Positions 20,718 through 29,622 of a stretch of 64,000 bases of DNA are shown piece by piece. Location: assembly GCA_017416915.1 (NCBI GenBank), contig JAFQAN010000023.1, positions 1-64,000 on the forward strand, written 5' to 3'. A program made the translations under genes and the position numbers. The notes beneath the pieces are model-generated. The model made no database searches and was not told where the DNA came from. It was given only the letters and a program-made list of their open reading frames with translations. The DNA is from Alistipes sp. (GTDB lineage: Bacteria; Bacteroidota; Bacteroidia; Bacteroidales; Rikenellaceae). The first letter of the stretch is position 1. The number at the start of each line of letters is the position of its first letter.

Positions 20718-22013
20718 CTACTCCACTATTGCCGCTCCAACCAATGTTGCCACGCGCGAACGCAACTCAACAATATGCTCCGATGTTGTCCGATGCACCT
20801 TGTTCGTGAGTATGACAATCGCTAAGTCCAACTCGGGGTCGATAATTATCGACGTCCCCGTAGCGCCTGTATGTCCCACAGCGGACGAAGATAGTAGGTC
20901 GCCAGCTGTCGAAGAGTAGCCACGGAAGCTCTCCCAGCCCACGGTGCGATCCCACTGCTCGAAGCCGCGCGGCTCGTTGAGCAACACCTCAACGGAGCGT
21001 GGCGACAATAGCTCAACGCCACCCCACTTGCCACCATTGAGCATCATAGCCGAGAATTTCATTATGTCGTCGAGAGTCGAGAATAGCCCCGCATTACCCG
21101 AGACACCACCAAGCGCCTCACGCGAAAGGGGGTCGTGTACCACACCACGTAGCATCCCTCCCGAGCCATCGGGGGTTGTAGGTGCGCAACACTCGGCATA
21201 CTCGCTATCGGGCGTGAAACAGCTATTTGTCATGCCCAACGGCGCAAGGATATTATCCTCGACGTAGCTATCAAAGCTTACGCCCGTAGCGCGCTCGACA
21301 ATCTCCGAGAGAATCACGAAGTTAAGACAGCTGTATCGGCACTCCGTGCGCGGCTTCGACAGTCGCGGAAGGTGCGATATAAACTCAACCACCGTATCTC
21401 GATTGGGCAGCTCGACGTCGGGATGCATCTTCACTATCTGCTTCGGCGTGGCGTACGCTGGCAGCCCTGAATTATGCGTCAGCAGGTCAAGGATGCGTAT
21501 ATGCGTCGTATCACGCTTATCCTCCTCATCAACCCAGCCCTCAAAATTGGGGATATAGTTATCCACACGCTCGTTAAGACGTATCGTTCCGCGCTCGACA
21601 AGCTGCATTATCGCCGTAGCCGTAGCAATAGGCTTTGTCATCGAGGCGAGGTCGAAGCGTGTATCAAGTGTCATCGGCACCGACGCATCTACCACCTCGC
21701 GCAAGCCAAAAGCCTTGGCATAGACAATCTTATCGTGGCGCATAACACCCACAACAGCGCCTGGCACAAGCTCTCGTTCGAGATAGCGCTCTACAATGGC
21801 GTCGATACGTTCGAGACGCTCGGCATCGAGGCCTACGTCTGATGGGGCGGCATATACAAGCTGAGCTGGTAGCACCTCGTTAGGCTGCTCTACGGCGTTC
21901 TCGGGCGGTAGAATATCGCCACGTCCAACAACATATATGGCGCACCCGACAACAGCTACCGCCATCGCTACCCACGCAAATATCGAAAACCGCACCCTTA
22001 ATTTCTCGTTCAT
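20718..22013 (-). CDS. Serine hydrolase of the beta-lactamase/PBP-like family
   Basis: This 431-residue exported protein has an N-terminal membrane segment or signal (IFAWVAMAVAVVGCAIYVVG) and the class-C beta-lactamase-like fold. The nucleophile motif is S-x-x-K in LASMTKPIATA, the tyrosine motif is YSCLNF where penicillin-binding proteins have Y-x-N, and the third motif is GHTGATG. Such proteins act in the periplasm as esterases, D-amino-acid amidases or peptidoglycan hydrolases; a true beta-lactamase role is unlikely. It starts 2 bases after an SMR transporter gene, so the two form an operon. Confidence 0.85.
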   Translation of the reverse strand: MNEKLRVRFSIFAWVAMAVAVVGCAIYVVGRGDILPPENAVEQPNEVLPAQLVYAAPSDVGLDAERLERIDAIVERYLERELVPGAVVGVMRHDKIVYAKAFGLREVVDASVPMTLDTRFDLASMTKPIATATAIMQLVERGTIRLNERVDNYIPNFEGWVDEEDKRDTTHIRILDLLTHNSGLPAYATPKQIVKMHPDVELPNRDTVVEFISHLPRLSKPRTECRYSCLNFVILSEIVERATGVSFDSYVEDNILAPLGMTNSCFTPDSEYAECCAPTTPDGSGGMLRGVVHDPLSREALGGVSGNAGLFSTLDDIMKFSAMMLNGGKWGGVELLSPRSVEVLLNEPRGFEQWDRTVGWESFRGYSSTAGDLLSSSAVGHTGATGTSIIIDPELDLAIVILTNKVHRTTSEHIVELRSRVATLVGAAIVE

Positions 22014-22015
22014 AA

Positions 22016-22348
22016 TCAGTGAATTGCCGTTTTAGAGCCAAGATGTAACACCAACACGCCCGCCACAATCAGCATCAGACCGATGATGGCAGCAAGGTCG
22101 AGATGTTGGCGTAGCACCACCACGCCGAGCAGCGTGATAAGCACCATACCCGACCCCGCCCACACGGCATAGGCTATCGCCACAGGCATCGTGCGCACCG
22201 TGAGGCTCAAAAAGTAGAGCGCAGCAAGGTAGGTAACGACGGTCGCCACCGTAGGCCATAGGCGCGTGAAATGCTCGGTATATTTTAGAAGTATAGCCCA
22301 CGCCACCTCAAATATTATGGCAAGGGCAAGAAAAAGATACTGTTTCAT
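22016..22348 (-). CDS. Small multidrug resistance transporter, EmrE-like
   Basis: This 110-residue protein has four membrane helices and the essential Glu14 (FLALAIIFEVAWA). The block YAVWAGSGMVLITLLGVVVL and the C-terminal LDLAAIIGLMLIVAGVLVL resemble EmrE/Qac members more than Gdx/SugE. It would work as a dimer exchanging protons for cationic compounds across the inner membrane. A terminator-like hairpin lies upstream and the serine hydrolase follows by 2 bases. Confidence 0.9.
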   Translation of the reverse strand: MKQYLFLALAIIFEVAWAILLKYTEHFTRLWPTVATVVTYLAALYFLSLTVRTMPVAIAYAVWAGSGMVLITLLGVVVLRQHLDLAAIIGLMLIVAGVLVLHLGSKTAIH

Positions 22349-22374
22349 CCCTACGCAAACTTTGTAAAGATAGA

Positions 22375-22408
22375 ACGGCGGGACACCACTTCACATAGGT
22401 CCCGCCGT
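22375..22408 (-). terminator. Terminator after the PLP enzyme gene
   Basis: A 10-bp perfect stem ACGGCGGGAC / GTCCCGCCGT (22375-22384 with 22399-22408) lies between the PLP enzyme and the SMR gene. The T tail is weak (TTCTATCTTT). Confidence 0.6.
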
Positions 22409-22433
22409 CAAATTAGCGACTATCTCTCTGCGA

Positions 22434-23702
22434 TTAACGCACCTTGAAGTCGGGATCAGCCATCTGAGGAATAGGCTTGATATACTCGCCACGCTCGAAC
22501 TTATCGCGCACAGCCTTGAAGGTATTGATAGTGTACTCCACATCCTCCATAGTGTGTGCCGCGGTAGGTATCACGCGCAGGATAATCTCTCCCTTAGGAA
22601 TAACGGGGTAGATTACGATAGAGCAGAACAGACCGTAGTTTTCGCGCAAATCGACGATAAGGTTGGTACCCTCCTCGTTACCGCCCTTCATATAGATAGG
22701 CGTTACGGGCGACTGCGTTACACCGATGTTGAAGCCGTTGTCGGTAAGACCCTTCTGCAAAGCGCGGGTAATCTCCCACAACTTCTCCTGATACTCGGGG
22801 TGCTTGCGGATAAGGTCGAGACGCTTCAAAGCACCGATAACCATAGGCATAGGCAGCGACTTAGCATAGAGCTGCGAACGCATATTGTAACGGAACAAGT
22901 TGATCAACCAACGGGGACCCGACACAAATGCGCCAATACCTGCCATCGACTTAGCGAAGGTGTTGAACAACACGTCGATTTGGTCCTGTACGCCGAAGTG
23001 ATCGCCTGTACCACGACCACCCTTACCCATAGTACCGAAGCCGTGAGCATCATCCACCAAGAGACGGAAGTCGAAGTCCTTCTTACACTTAACAATCACA
23101 TCAAGGAAGCCGAGGTCGCCCTTCATACCGAATACACCCTCGGTGATAACCAAGACACCACCGCGCTGCTCCTCAGCAAGCTCGGTAGCGTGTTTGAGCT
23201 GCAAACGCAACGACTCCTCGTCGTTATGAGCGTAGGTAAATCGCTTACCTGGGTGCATACGCAGACCGTCGATAATACAAGCGTGGCACTCCTTATCATA
23301 GACCACAACGTCGCGGGGAGTGAGCAAGCAGTCGATAATCGAAATCATACCCTGATAGCCGTAGTTGAGAAGGAAGGCGTCCTCCTTGCCTACGAACTCA
23401 GCAAGCTCACGCTCGAGCTGCTCGTGGTACTTGGTCTGACCCGACATCATACGAGCGCCCATAGGATATGCCATACCGAACTCGGCACCGCCCTTAGCAT
23501 CTGCCTCACGCACCTCGGGGTGGTTAGCCAAGCCGAGGTAGTTGTTCAAGCTCCAATTCAACACGGGCTTGCCACGGAAAATCATGTGAGGACCAAGCTC
23601 TCCCTCCAACTTGGGGAATGCAAAATAGCCGTGAACAGCCGACATATACTGACCGATAGGACCGCCAGCATTCTTCGATAAACGATCAAAAATATCTACC
23701 AT
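22434..23702 (-). CDS. Alpha-oxoamine-synthase-family PLP enzyme
   Basis: This 422-residue fold-type I PLP enzyme belongs with serine palmitoyltransferase, 8-amino-7-oxononanoate synthase and 2-amino-3-ketobutyrate CoA ligase. Family marks are NNYLGLANHP, the LVDDAHGFGTMG block and the PLP lysine near residue 251 in NTFAKSMAGIG. All these condense an amino acid with an acyl-CoA and release CO2. I chose the ATG at 23702 (MVDIFDRLSKN); upstream codons are AT-rich leader. No biotin gene is nearby. Sphingolipid synthesis is a reasonable guess for a Bacteroidales cell, but the N-terminus (YMSAVHGYFAFPKLEGEL) differs from characterised SPTs, so the substrate stays open. Confidence 0.8.
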   Translation of the reverse strand: MVDIFDRLSKNAGGPIGQYMSAVHGYFAFPKLEGELGPHMIFRGKPVLNWSLNNYLGLANHPEVREADAKGGAEFGMAYPMGARMMSGQTKYHEQLERELAEFVGKEDAFLLNYGYQGMISIIDCLLTPRDVVVYDKECHACIIDGLRMHPGKRFTYAHNDEESLRLQLKHATELAEEQRGGVLVITEGVFGMKGDLGFLDVIVKCKKDFDFRLLVDDAHGFGTMGKGGRGTGDHFGVQDQIDVLFNTFAKSMAGIGAFVSGPRWLINLFRYNMRSQLYAKSLPMPMVIGALKRLDLIRKHPEYQEKLWEITRALQKGLTDNGFNIGVTQSPVTPIYMKGGNEEGTNLIVDLRENYGLFCSIVIYPVIPKGEIILRVIPTAAHTMEDVEYTINTFKAVRDKFERGEYIKPIPQMADPDFKVR

Positions 23703-23841
23703 TGTATCTGTTATTTTGGTTAAAATTTTCCTGTTTCGCGGTGCGCCATAACTCTCCGTCGTAGCGCACACCTACCCAAAATAGGCATACAAAGGTAGTG
23801 ATTTTTTTGGTTATTTTGCCCCCGACAGAGCAAAAACTACT

Positions 23842-23886
23842 CGCGCCCGCGCGAAATAAGTAGAAATACTTACTCACGCGGGCGCG
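23842..23886 (-). terminator. Long GC-rich terminator hairpin
   Basis: CGCGCCCGCG (23842-23851) pairs perfectly with CGCGGGCGCG (23877-23886), and an inner TAAGTA/TACTTA stem carries a GAAA loop. On the minus strand a TTTTT run follows after six bases. It lies about 20 bases beyond the TAG that ends the coding-like tail of the HdeD-like gene. Confidence 0.8.
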
Positions 23887-23906
23887 TGGCAAGAGCCATT
23901 GACAAT

Positions 23907-24044
23907 CTATCGAATATCGCCTCGGTCGATAGGCAGATGCCAGCCATCGACCACCGCGCCATCCACGGCGATTGTCTCTAACGGGCATAGTATCAGCTGC
24001 TTGCCGTCTGTTGCAAGTAGCTCGCTGCCCAAGACTATGACACT
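23907..24044 (-). pseudogene. Coding-like 45-codon tail in frame after the HdeD-like stop
   Basis: Directly after the TGA of the HdeD-like gene the same frame continues 45 codons to a TAG (23907-23909). The residues look like real protein (VIVLGSELLATDGKQL and later VVDGWHLPIDRGDIR). No ATG starts it; a TTG at codon 5 is the only plausible alternative start. It may be a remnant of a gene whose front was lost, a read-through extension, or a short TTG-started peptide. No known family was recognised. Confidence 0.35.
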
Positions 24045-24626
24045 TCACATAACCGAACGTGCGCGACGATGCACATCGTAGAGGCGATATGCAAGCGACA
24101 CCTGCGACACGCCGTAGGTGATAAATGCGATAGCGACAAACAGCACAACAGCCTCAACGCCAATGGTCGTGGGAAGCCATAGCACCGCCAAGGAGATGGC
24201 GATAGTCAGCACAGCGCCGAAGATAACCCATCCCGCATCGCGCACATTATAGCTTCGCATATCGAGACCCTGCATAAAGAGTACTATACCGCGGTAGAAG
24301 AGCCACGCTCCAAGCAGGATAGGCATCACATAGGCGGACAGCACAAGATTGAACATTAGCACCAAGCCGATAACGATGTCGGCAATGGCGGCGACAATAA
24401 TCCAGCCGCGACGCACAAAGTAGTTGTGCGACGTAAGGCTCTGAATAAGGTTAAGCACACCCGAGATAAGTATTGCCACGCCCAACCATAGGGAGAACGT
24501 AAAGTAACTCTCGGCGGGGTTTACCAGCACCACAAAGCCTATGGCAACCGCAACAACCCCGATAATTAGCGACAGCCACCAATGGTCAATAAGTCGCTCA
24601 CACCTGTCGTAGATAGTCTGTTTCAT
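24045..24626 (-). CDS. HdeD-like (DUF308) membrane protein
   Basis: This 193-residue protein has about six hydrophobic helices arranged in pairs (WLSLIIGVVAVAIGFVVLVN, FSLWLGVAILISGVLNLIQS and so on), the DUF308/HdeD repeat pattern, and charged C-terminal residues. HdeD of E. coli is linked to acid resistance, but the function in this phylum is unknown. I chose the ATG at 24626 (MKQTIYDRCERL) over an upstream in-frame start. The stop is TGA and the frame continues with coding-like sequence. Confidence 0.8.
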   Translation of the reverse strand: MKQTIYDRCERLIDHWWLSLIIGVVAVAIGFVVLVNPAESYFTFSLWLGVAILISGVLNLIQSLTSHNYFVRRGWIIVAAIADIVIGLVLMFNLVLSAYVMPILLGAWLFYRGIVLFMQGLDMRSYNVRDAGWVIFGAVLTIAISLAVLWLPTTIGVEAVVLFVAIAFITYGVSQVSLAYRLYDVHRRARSVM

Positions 24627-24738
24627 AATATGAGTATTTTGCCCGCAGCAGAGCAACAACCGTGCAAAATCAGAAAACGAGTACTAAGCCTTCTTCAAAA
24701 AAATATCGCAACGTATAGCAACATCGCTATTTTTTACT

Positions 24739-24747
24739 TACCTTTGT
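24739..24747 (+). promoter_or_regulatory. -7 box of the TPR protein gene
   Basis: TACCTTTGT matches TAnnTTTGY and lies 25 bases before the ATG at 24773. No clear -33 TTTG was found at the right distance. Confidence 0.5.
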
Positions 24748-24772
24748 AATAATCCGAAAAAAATATTCCACT

Positions 24773-26797
24773 ATGCGACGACTATTTGCAATACTTATAG
24801 CTCTACTCATAGCGCTACCCACAATGGCACAGACGCAACGCGTCGTTGTTAAGACTCCTGGACGCCAACAAGACGACGGCTCAATTACGAAAGGAAAGCC
24901 TATCGCCGAAGCATACGTTTCGGTGCAGGATGGCAATACCTACGAGAGCGATGATAGTGGAGAGCTACACATTGCCAAGCCTGCGTCGGGGAGATACTAT
25001 TTTTCGGATGTTCGCAAGACGGGATACTCTCTCTCCGACGCAGACTTTCTCTCACGTGAATATACCTACTCACCGTCCAACGCACTATATATTGCTATGG
25101 ATAGCGATGAGCAGATGCAGGCACTCAGGCGCAAAATAGAGAGTAAGGTGCGCCGCAACTATATGGTACAACTACAAGCAAAGAGCGACGAGGTAGAGCG
25201 TCTGCAAGAGGAGGGAGATGCCGCACGAGAGGAGATTTTACGCTTGCAAGGGGAGATTGATGCCGCGTGGGACAACCTCGAAAAGGAGGTCGAGGATAAG
25301 GCGCGGACCTATCTATCAATTGATTTCGACCTTACAGATGACTTTAAGAGCGAGATTAGCTACTACATCATCAATGGCGAGTTGCAGAAAGCGGACTCGA
25401 TGCTTGCTACGCGTGGCGACCTCGCGGAGCGTATCGACCGTAATATACAACTGCAAAAGCAGGTTACCAGGGAGCAAAGTGCGCTTGCCGAAGAGTGCCT
25501 TTACAAGCACGACATCTGCCGTCAGCGACTACAAGCAGACTCGGCAGCCTACTGGCTCGAACGTCGCGCAGAACTCGACCAAGAGAATGTGGAGTGGCAA
25601 ATAGAGTTAGCAGAATATATTCGCGACTATTTGGCTGATTATAATCGGGCATTGGAGATACTTAATAAGGTCAAAGATTTATTCGATTCGACCGACAACA
25701 CTTTCGGTTTGGAGAGGATGAATTTATACGATGATATTGCTCTATGCTATATATGTTTGGGAGATAACCAAAAGTTGGTAAGGATGCATATTTATTCGGG
25801 AACATCTTATCTATTTTATGGAATGTCTTGTTTCGATAATGCGGATTATGAAAAAGCATTGGAGTTTTTCATAATGGCATCAGCAAATTTGGAGGAGAGA
25901 TATGGGACGGAACACCCCCTAACCGCGGTTTTGCACACCTATTTTGGCAAGTGTTATATGGCTATGTGTGATTACGATACGGCGTTGGAGTATTTCAATA
26001 CGGCATCGACAATCTGCGAAAAGGTATTAGGAGCAAGACATCACGTAACAGCAAAATCGTATAGCGACATCGGTGCGTGCTATTACGCTAAGGGCAACCA
26101 CCAAACGGCTTGGGAATACTATAATACAGCTATTAAAATTCAAGAAAAAGCGTTAGACGTAGCATCTGCCGATACTGCCATAACGTATGACCGTATTGGA
26201 GAGTACTATTGCTATTTTGGCAACTACGATGCAGCCCTTGATTTTTATAATAAGGCTTTGACTCTACGCGAGAAGTATTTTGGCGTAAATCATAGCGAAA
26301 CTGCCATCTCGTTTGAGAACATAGGTAACTGCTACAAGTGTTGTGGTAATTACGAAAAAGCATTGGAGTACCACACCAAGGCTATGACAATACGAGAGAA
26401 AAGCATTAAAACGGCACCCGTGAAGATTATGTTTAAGAATTACGTCAATGACGTAACATTTCGAGAAAAAGAGTATGGAACGATATACAAGCAACAGCAA
26501 ATAGCTTTATCGTGCAATAACATAGCAGAGTGCTACCTTGGTTTGGGCGAATATGACACGGCATCGGAGTATCTCGATAAGGCGTTAAAGATTCGTAAAA
26601 GGGGATTGGGCGTCAAGCATCCCGTCACCGCCGAGACAATCGCAAATATAGGTATGTATTATCGCTACTTAGGAAACGATACAAAGGCTCTGAGACACCT
26701 TCGTAAAGCACATAAAATTTTATTGAATAGCTACCCAGCGGAACACCCCTCACTTGTCAGCATATCCAAAGAGATTGAGGCTATTGAGGCAAAATAG
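24773..26797 (+). CDS. Secreted TPR-repeat protein
   Basis: The 674-residue protein begins with a signal peptide (MRRLFAILIALLIALPTMAQ). An N-terminal region of about 80 residues looks like a carboxypeptidase-regulatory-like beta fold (GKPIAEAYVSVQDG, SGRYYFSDVRKTGYSL). A long charged helical segment follows (about 115-260), and then an array of kinesin-light-chain-type TPRs from about residue 290 to the end; ALEYFNTASTICEKVLG and ALDFYNKALTLREKYFG are typical units. The codon use becomes more AT-rich from about 25.6 kb onward, in the TPR part. Such proteins act as periplasmic or outer-membrane scaffolds; no partner is evident. Confidence 0.8.
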   Translation: MRRLFAILIALLIALPTMAQTQRVVVKTPGRQQDDGSITKGKPIAEAYVSVQDGNTYESDDSGELHIAKPASGRYYFSDVRKTGYSLSDADFLSREYTYSPSNALYIAMDSDEQMQALRRKIESKVRRNYMVQLQAKSDEVERLQEEGDAAREEILRLQGEIDAAWDNLEKEVEDKARTYLSIDFDLTDDFKSEISYYIINGELQKADSMLATRGDLAERIDRNIQLQKQVTREQSALAEECLYKHDICRQRLQADSAAYWLERRAELDQENVEWQIELAEYIRDYLADYNRALEILNKVKDLFDSTDNTFGLERMNLYDDIALCYICLGDNQKLVRMHIYSGTSYLFYGMSCFDNADYEKALEFFIMASANLEERYGTEHPLTAVLHTYFGKCYMAMCDYDTALEYFNTASTICEKVLGARHHVTAKSYSDIGACYYAKGNHQTAWEYYNTAIKIQEKALDVASADTAITYDRIGEYYCYFGNYDAALDFYNKALTLREKYFGVNHSETAISFENIGNCYKCCGNYEKALEYHTKAMTIREKSIKTAPVKIMFKNYVNDVTFREKEYGTIYKQQQIALSCNNIAECYLGLGEYDTASEYLDKALKIRKRGLGVKHPVTAETIANIGMYYRYLGNDTKALRHLRKAHKILLNSYPAEHPSLVSISKEIEAIEAK

Positions 26798-26836
26798 TGT
26801 AGGTATATTATTGCAACTATCATCGAAAATCGAGGT

Positions 26837-26868
26837 TTTGCAGATTATAAAAAAATTTGTACCTTTGT
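26837..26868 (+). promoter_or_regulatory. Promoter of the GH20 gene
   Basis: TTTG (26837-26840), 19 bases, TACCTTTGT (26860-26868): an exact consensus match. The start codon is 68 bases downstream. Confidence 0.8.
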
Positions 26869-26936
26869 TCCAAACCAAACAACATTAACAGAATATACCA
26901 ACTATTCGAGATATTATTAACCTTTTAGTACCAAAT

Positions 26937-28529
26937 ATGAAACGACTTTTCACACTTTTGGTTGCCTCGCTTGCGGTGGCACTCGCTACACCTACGTCTG
27001 AGGCATCGGCTCGTGAGCTACACATCGTCCCCGCCCCCACATATATCGACCTCGATAGTGAGGGCAGTTACACCGTAACACCCAAGACCACCATCGTTGT
27101 CGAGGACGACGCTTGGAATGCCGCCGACCGCTTTGCCGAGGATATGCAGAGCTACTACGGCAGCAAGAAGCCTTTGCGCACCGCCAAGCGCGGCAAGGGC
27201 ATCAAGGTACGTATCGACCGTTTTGTACCTGAGGAGGGCTACGAGATGACCATCAACGACGAGGGCATCCTTATCATTGGCGGCTCGGAGGCGGGCATCT
27301 ACTACGGCTTGCAGACGCTGCGTCAGATTATCGTAACCAACAACAGTGTAGTGCCATACGGCTTTATCGCCGACGAGCCTACCTTTACCTACCGCGGCGC
27401 CCACCTCGACGTGTCGCGCCACTTCTTCTCGGTGGAGGATGTGAAGCGATTTATCGACATCATTGCAGCACACAAGCTCAACCGCCTACATTGGCACCTC
27501 ACCGACGACCAGGGCTGGCGTATCGAGATTAAGCGCTACCCCGAGCTTACCGAGAAGGGGTCGGAGCGCAAGGAGACGCTTATAGGTCACGGTCTTACGC
27601 CCACCGAGTGGGATGGCACGCCCTACGGCGGCTACTACACGCAGGAGCAGGTAAAGGAGGTCATCGCCTATGCCGCAGAGCGCTACATAACCATCATCCC
27701 CGAGATTGAGATGCCTGGACACGCACAGGCGGCACTCCACGCCCTGCCGTGGCTCGGTTGCGAGGAGCAGACGGTGGACGTATGGACGACTTGGGGCGTA
27801 ACACCCGAGGTGATGTGTGCTGGTAAGGAGACGACATACACGTTCCTCGAAAATGTGCTTATGGAGGTTATGGAGCTATTCCCGAGCGAGCTGATACACA
27901 TCGGCGGCGACGAGTGTCCGAAGGATCGTTGGAAGGAGTGCGACCACTGTCAGGCAAAGATGAAGGAGCTTGGCTTGGAGAACGAGGAGCAGCTGCAAGG
28001 CTATTTAGTGGCACGTATCGAGAAGTTCCTCAATGCCAACGGTCGCAAGATGATTGGCTGGGACGAGATATTAGACGGTGGCGTAACACCTACCGCTACG
28101 GTGATGTCGTGGCGTGGCACGGAGGGAGGCATCTACGCCGCAGAGCGTGGCAACGACGTAGTGATGACACCTATGAAGCTATGCTATCTCAACTTCTACC
28201 AGACCGAGAGCCGCGAGGGAGAGGGTCTGCACATCGGCGGACATATCCCCTTCGAGATGATTTATGCTTGGGACCCATACGAGGGTATGAGCGACACTGC
28301 TAAGAGACATATCATTGGTGTTCAGTGCAATATGTGGACCGAGTACATCAAGAATATGGAGACTATCGAGACTATGCTGCTGCCACGTCTGGCAGCTATG
28401 TCGGAGGTGCAGTGGGCGTGCGACCGTCGCGACGAGAGTACTATACGTGAACGTATGACAACACTCCGCCGCTTCTACGAGGCAAACGGCTGGAACTATG
28501 CACCCTACTACTTCGAGGGCAGAAAATAG
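26937..28529 (+). CDS. Beta-N-acetylhexosaminidase, family GH20
   Basis: This 530-residue secreted enzyme has a signal peptide (MKRLFTLLVASLAVALATPTSEASA), an N-terminal GH20b domain (about residues 27-145) and the GH20 TIM barrel (about 150-500). The substrate-assisted catalytic pair is Asp325-Glu326 in HIGGDECPK. Other marks are HWHLTDDQGWRIEIK, the active-site tryptophan in MSWRGTEGG and WDPYEG. It releases terminal GlcNAc or GalNAc from glycans, probably mucin or N-glycan sugars in a gut setting. No SusC/SusD pair is adjacent, so this is not a standard polysaccharide-utilisation locus. Confidence 0.95.
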   Translation: MKRLFTLLVASLAVALATPTSEASARELHIVPAPTYIDLDSEGSYTVTPKTTIVVEDDAWNAADRFAEDMQSYYGSKKPLRTAKRGKGIKVRIDRFVPEEGYEMTINDEGILIIGGSEAGIYYGLQTLRQIIVTNNSVVPYGFIADEPTFTYRGAHLDVSRHFFSVEDVKRFIDIIAAHKLNRLHWHLTDDQGWRIEIKRYPELTEKGSERKETLIGHGLTPTEWDGTPYGGYYTQEQVKEVIAYAAERYITIIPEIEMPGHAQAALHALPWLGCEEQTVDVWTTWGVTPEVMCAGKETTYTFLENVLMEVMELFPSELIHIGGDECPKDRWKECDHCQAKMKELGLENEEQLQGYLVARIEKFLNANGRKMIGWDEILDGGVTPTATVMSWRGTEGGIYAAERGNDVVMTPMKLCYLNFYQTESREGEGLHIGGHIPFEMIYAWDPYEGMSDTAKRHIIGVQCNMWTEYIKNMETIETMLLPRLAAMSEVQWACDRRDESTIRERMTTLRRFYEANGWNYAPYYFEGRK

Positions 28530-28560
28530 AGTTCGATAATATCCTATCATTCATCGAGAT

Positions 28561-29457
28561 ATGAAAAAGCTATTTTGGTTATTACCTCTGGTGATTACCC
28601 TATTGACGGCAGCAGGTTGCTCGTCGAAACAACAAAAGGAGCCTCTGCGTGAATATCGGTATGTGGCTGTTGTGGATGATTTGGACCTATTCACCAATCG
28701 CTACTCCACCAAGTACGAGGATGAAGAGACCATTATGGCTGCAAACGATAGCGTTGCATATTGCGAGGCATACAACAACTTTATGATTAGCAAGGCTGTC
28801 AATGAGATGATAGACAATGAATATACCATTCCGCGCGATTTTCAGCTATACGACGACAAGGGCAACAGAGTCCTACAAAACGTGAGTGATGCGACGCTGC
28901 TCGACATCGAAAAGGATGTCTATGATATGGTGTTCCGCGACGACCCAAACTATCAGCAGAACGAGAAAGTCGTTATTGACAGCGCCAAAATTGAGGAGTT
29001 AAAGCCCTACTTCGACTTCTCGAAAGATGACTTTGACCCTCGCGGTATCACGTGGATTCAGCCTAAGAGTCGCCCCAGCAACCTACGCTCGAACCATATA
29101 TACTGCTACTTTATGCAGGAGGGCGAGAGTGTAAAGAATTTTAGAATCAAGATTCAATACTACGCCGACGATTGGCTCTTTATCAACAAGTATCAGTTTG
29201 CCATTGATGGTAATGCCTATGAGTACACCCCTTCAAGTCCCGAAAGAGACCACAGCGGAGGTATGATTTGGGAGTGGAGCGACGAGGCTGCATCACTTAA
29301 AGAGTACGACCTAATTATGGCACTTGCCAATGGCGAGGATGCCCGAATAAAGTATATCGGAAACCAGTATCACAATATTAGGACAATACCCGCATCACAA
29401 TTAACGTCTATCCGCCAAACGGTTGAGCTATACCGCGCTATGGGTGGAAAATTCTAA
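28561..29457 (+). CDS. Hypothetical lipoprotein
   Basis: This 298-residue protein starts with a clear lipoprotein signal (LLPLVITLLTAAGCSSK, Cys20). The mature part is acidic and aromatic and mentions no family I recognise; motifs such as KIQYYADDWLFINKYQFAIDG and GMIWEWSDEAASL suggest a beta-rich ligand- or surface-binding fold. It starts 31 bases behind the GH20 gene and is probably co-transcribed, ending at a strong hairpin at 29474-29507. Confidence 0.75.
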   Translation: MKKLFWLLPLVITLLTAAGCSSKQQKEPLREYRYVAVVDDLDLFTNRYSTKYEDEETIMAANDSVAYCEAYNNFMISKAVNEMIDNEYTIPRDFQLYDDKGNRVLQNVSDATLLDIEKDVYDMVFRDDPNYQQNEKVVIDSAKIEELKPYFDFSKDDFDPRGITWIQPKSRPSNLRSNHIYCYFMQEGESVKNFRIKIQYYADDWLFINKYQFAIDGNAYEYTPSSPERDHSGGMIWEWSDEAASLKEYDLIMALANGEDARIKYIGNQYHNIRTIPASQLTSIRQTVELYRAMGGKF

Positions 29458-29473
29458 GGGTTGATACTACAAA

Positions 29474-29507
29474 AAGAGCGTCCGACGAGTGTTCGTCGGA
29501 CGCTCTT
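29474..29507 (+). terminator. Terminator of the GH20-lipoprotein unit
   Basis: A perfect 15-bp stem AAGAGCGTCCGACGA with loop GTGT and its complement lies 16 bases after the stop. It is followed by GTTATT, a short T tail. Confidence 0.8.
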
Positions 29508-29622
29508 GTTATTACTAAACGTCGAAAAAACCGACCATCTGCACATACTATCTCGAAAAATTTAGTGTTTGTATGTCAGAAATACCTACCTTTGGTGTCG
29601 TATAGGTGAACAAGCAGACAAA

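Noticed and set aside
20718-22013. Antibiotic-inactivating beta-lactamase
   Set aside because: Although the fold is related, the tyrosine motif is Y-S-C and the overall sequence fits the esterase/peptidase-like branch; resistance is not supported.
24045-24047. Selenocysteine at the TGA of the HdeD-like gene
   Set aside because: No selenoprotein family with this fold is known to me and no clear SECIS-type hairpin follows directly. Remnant or read-through is simpler.
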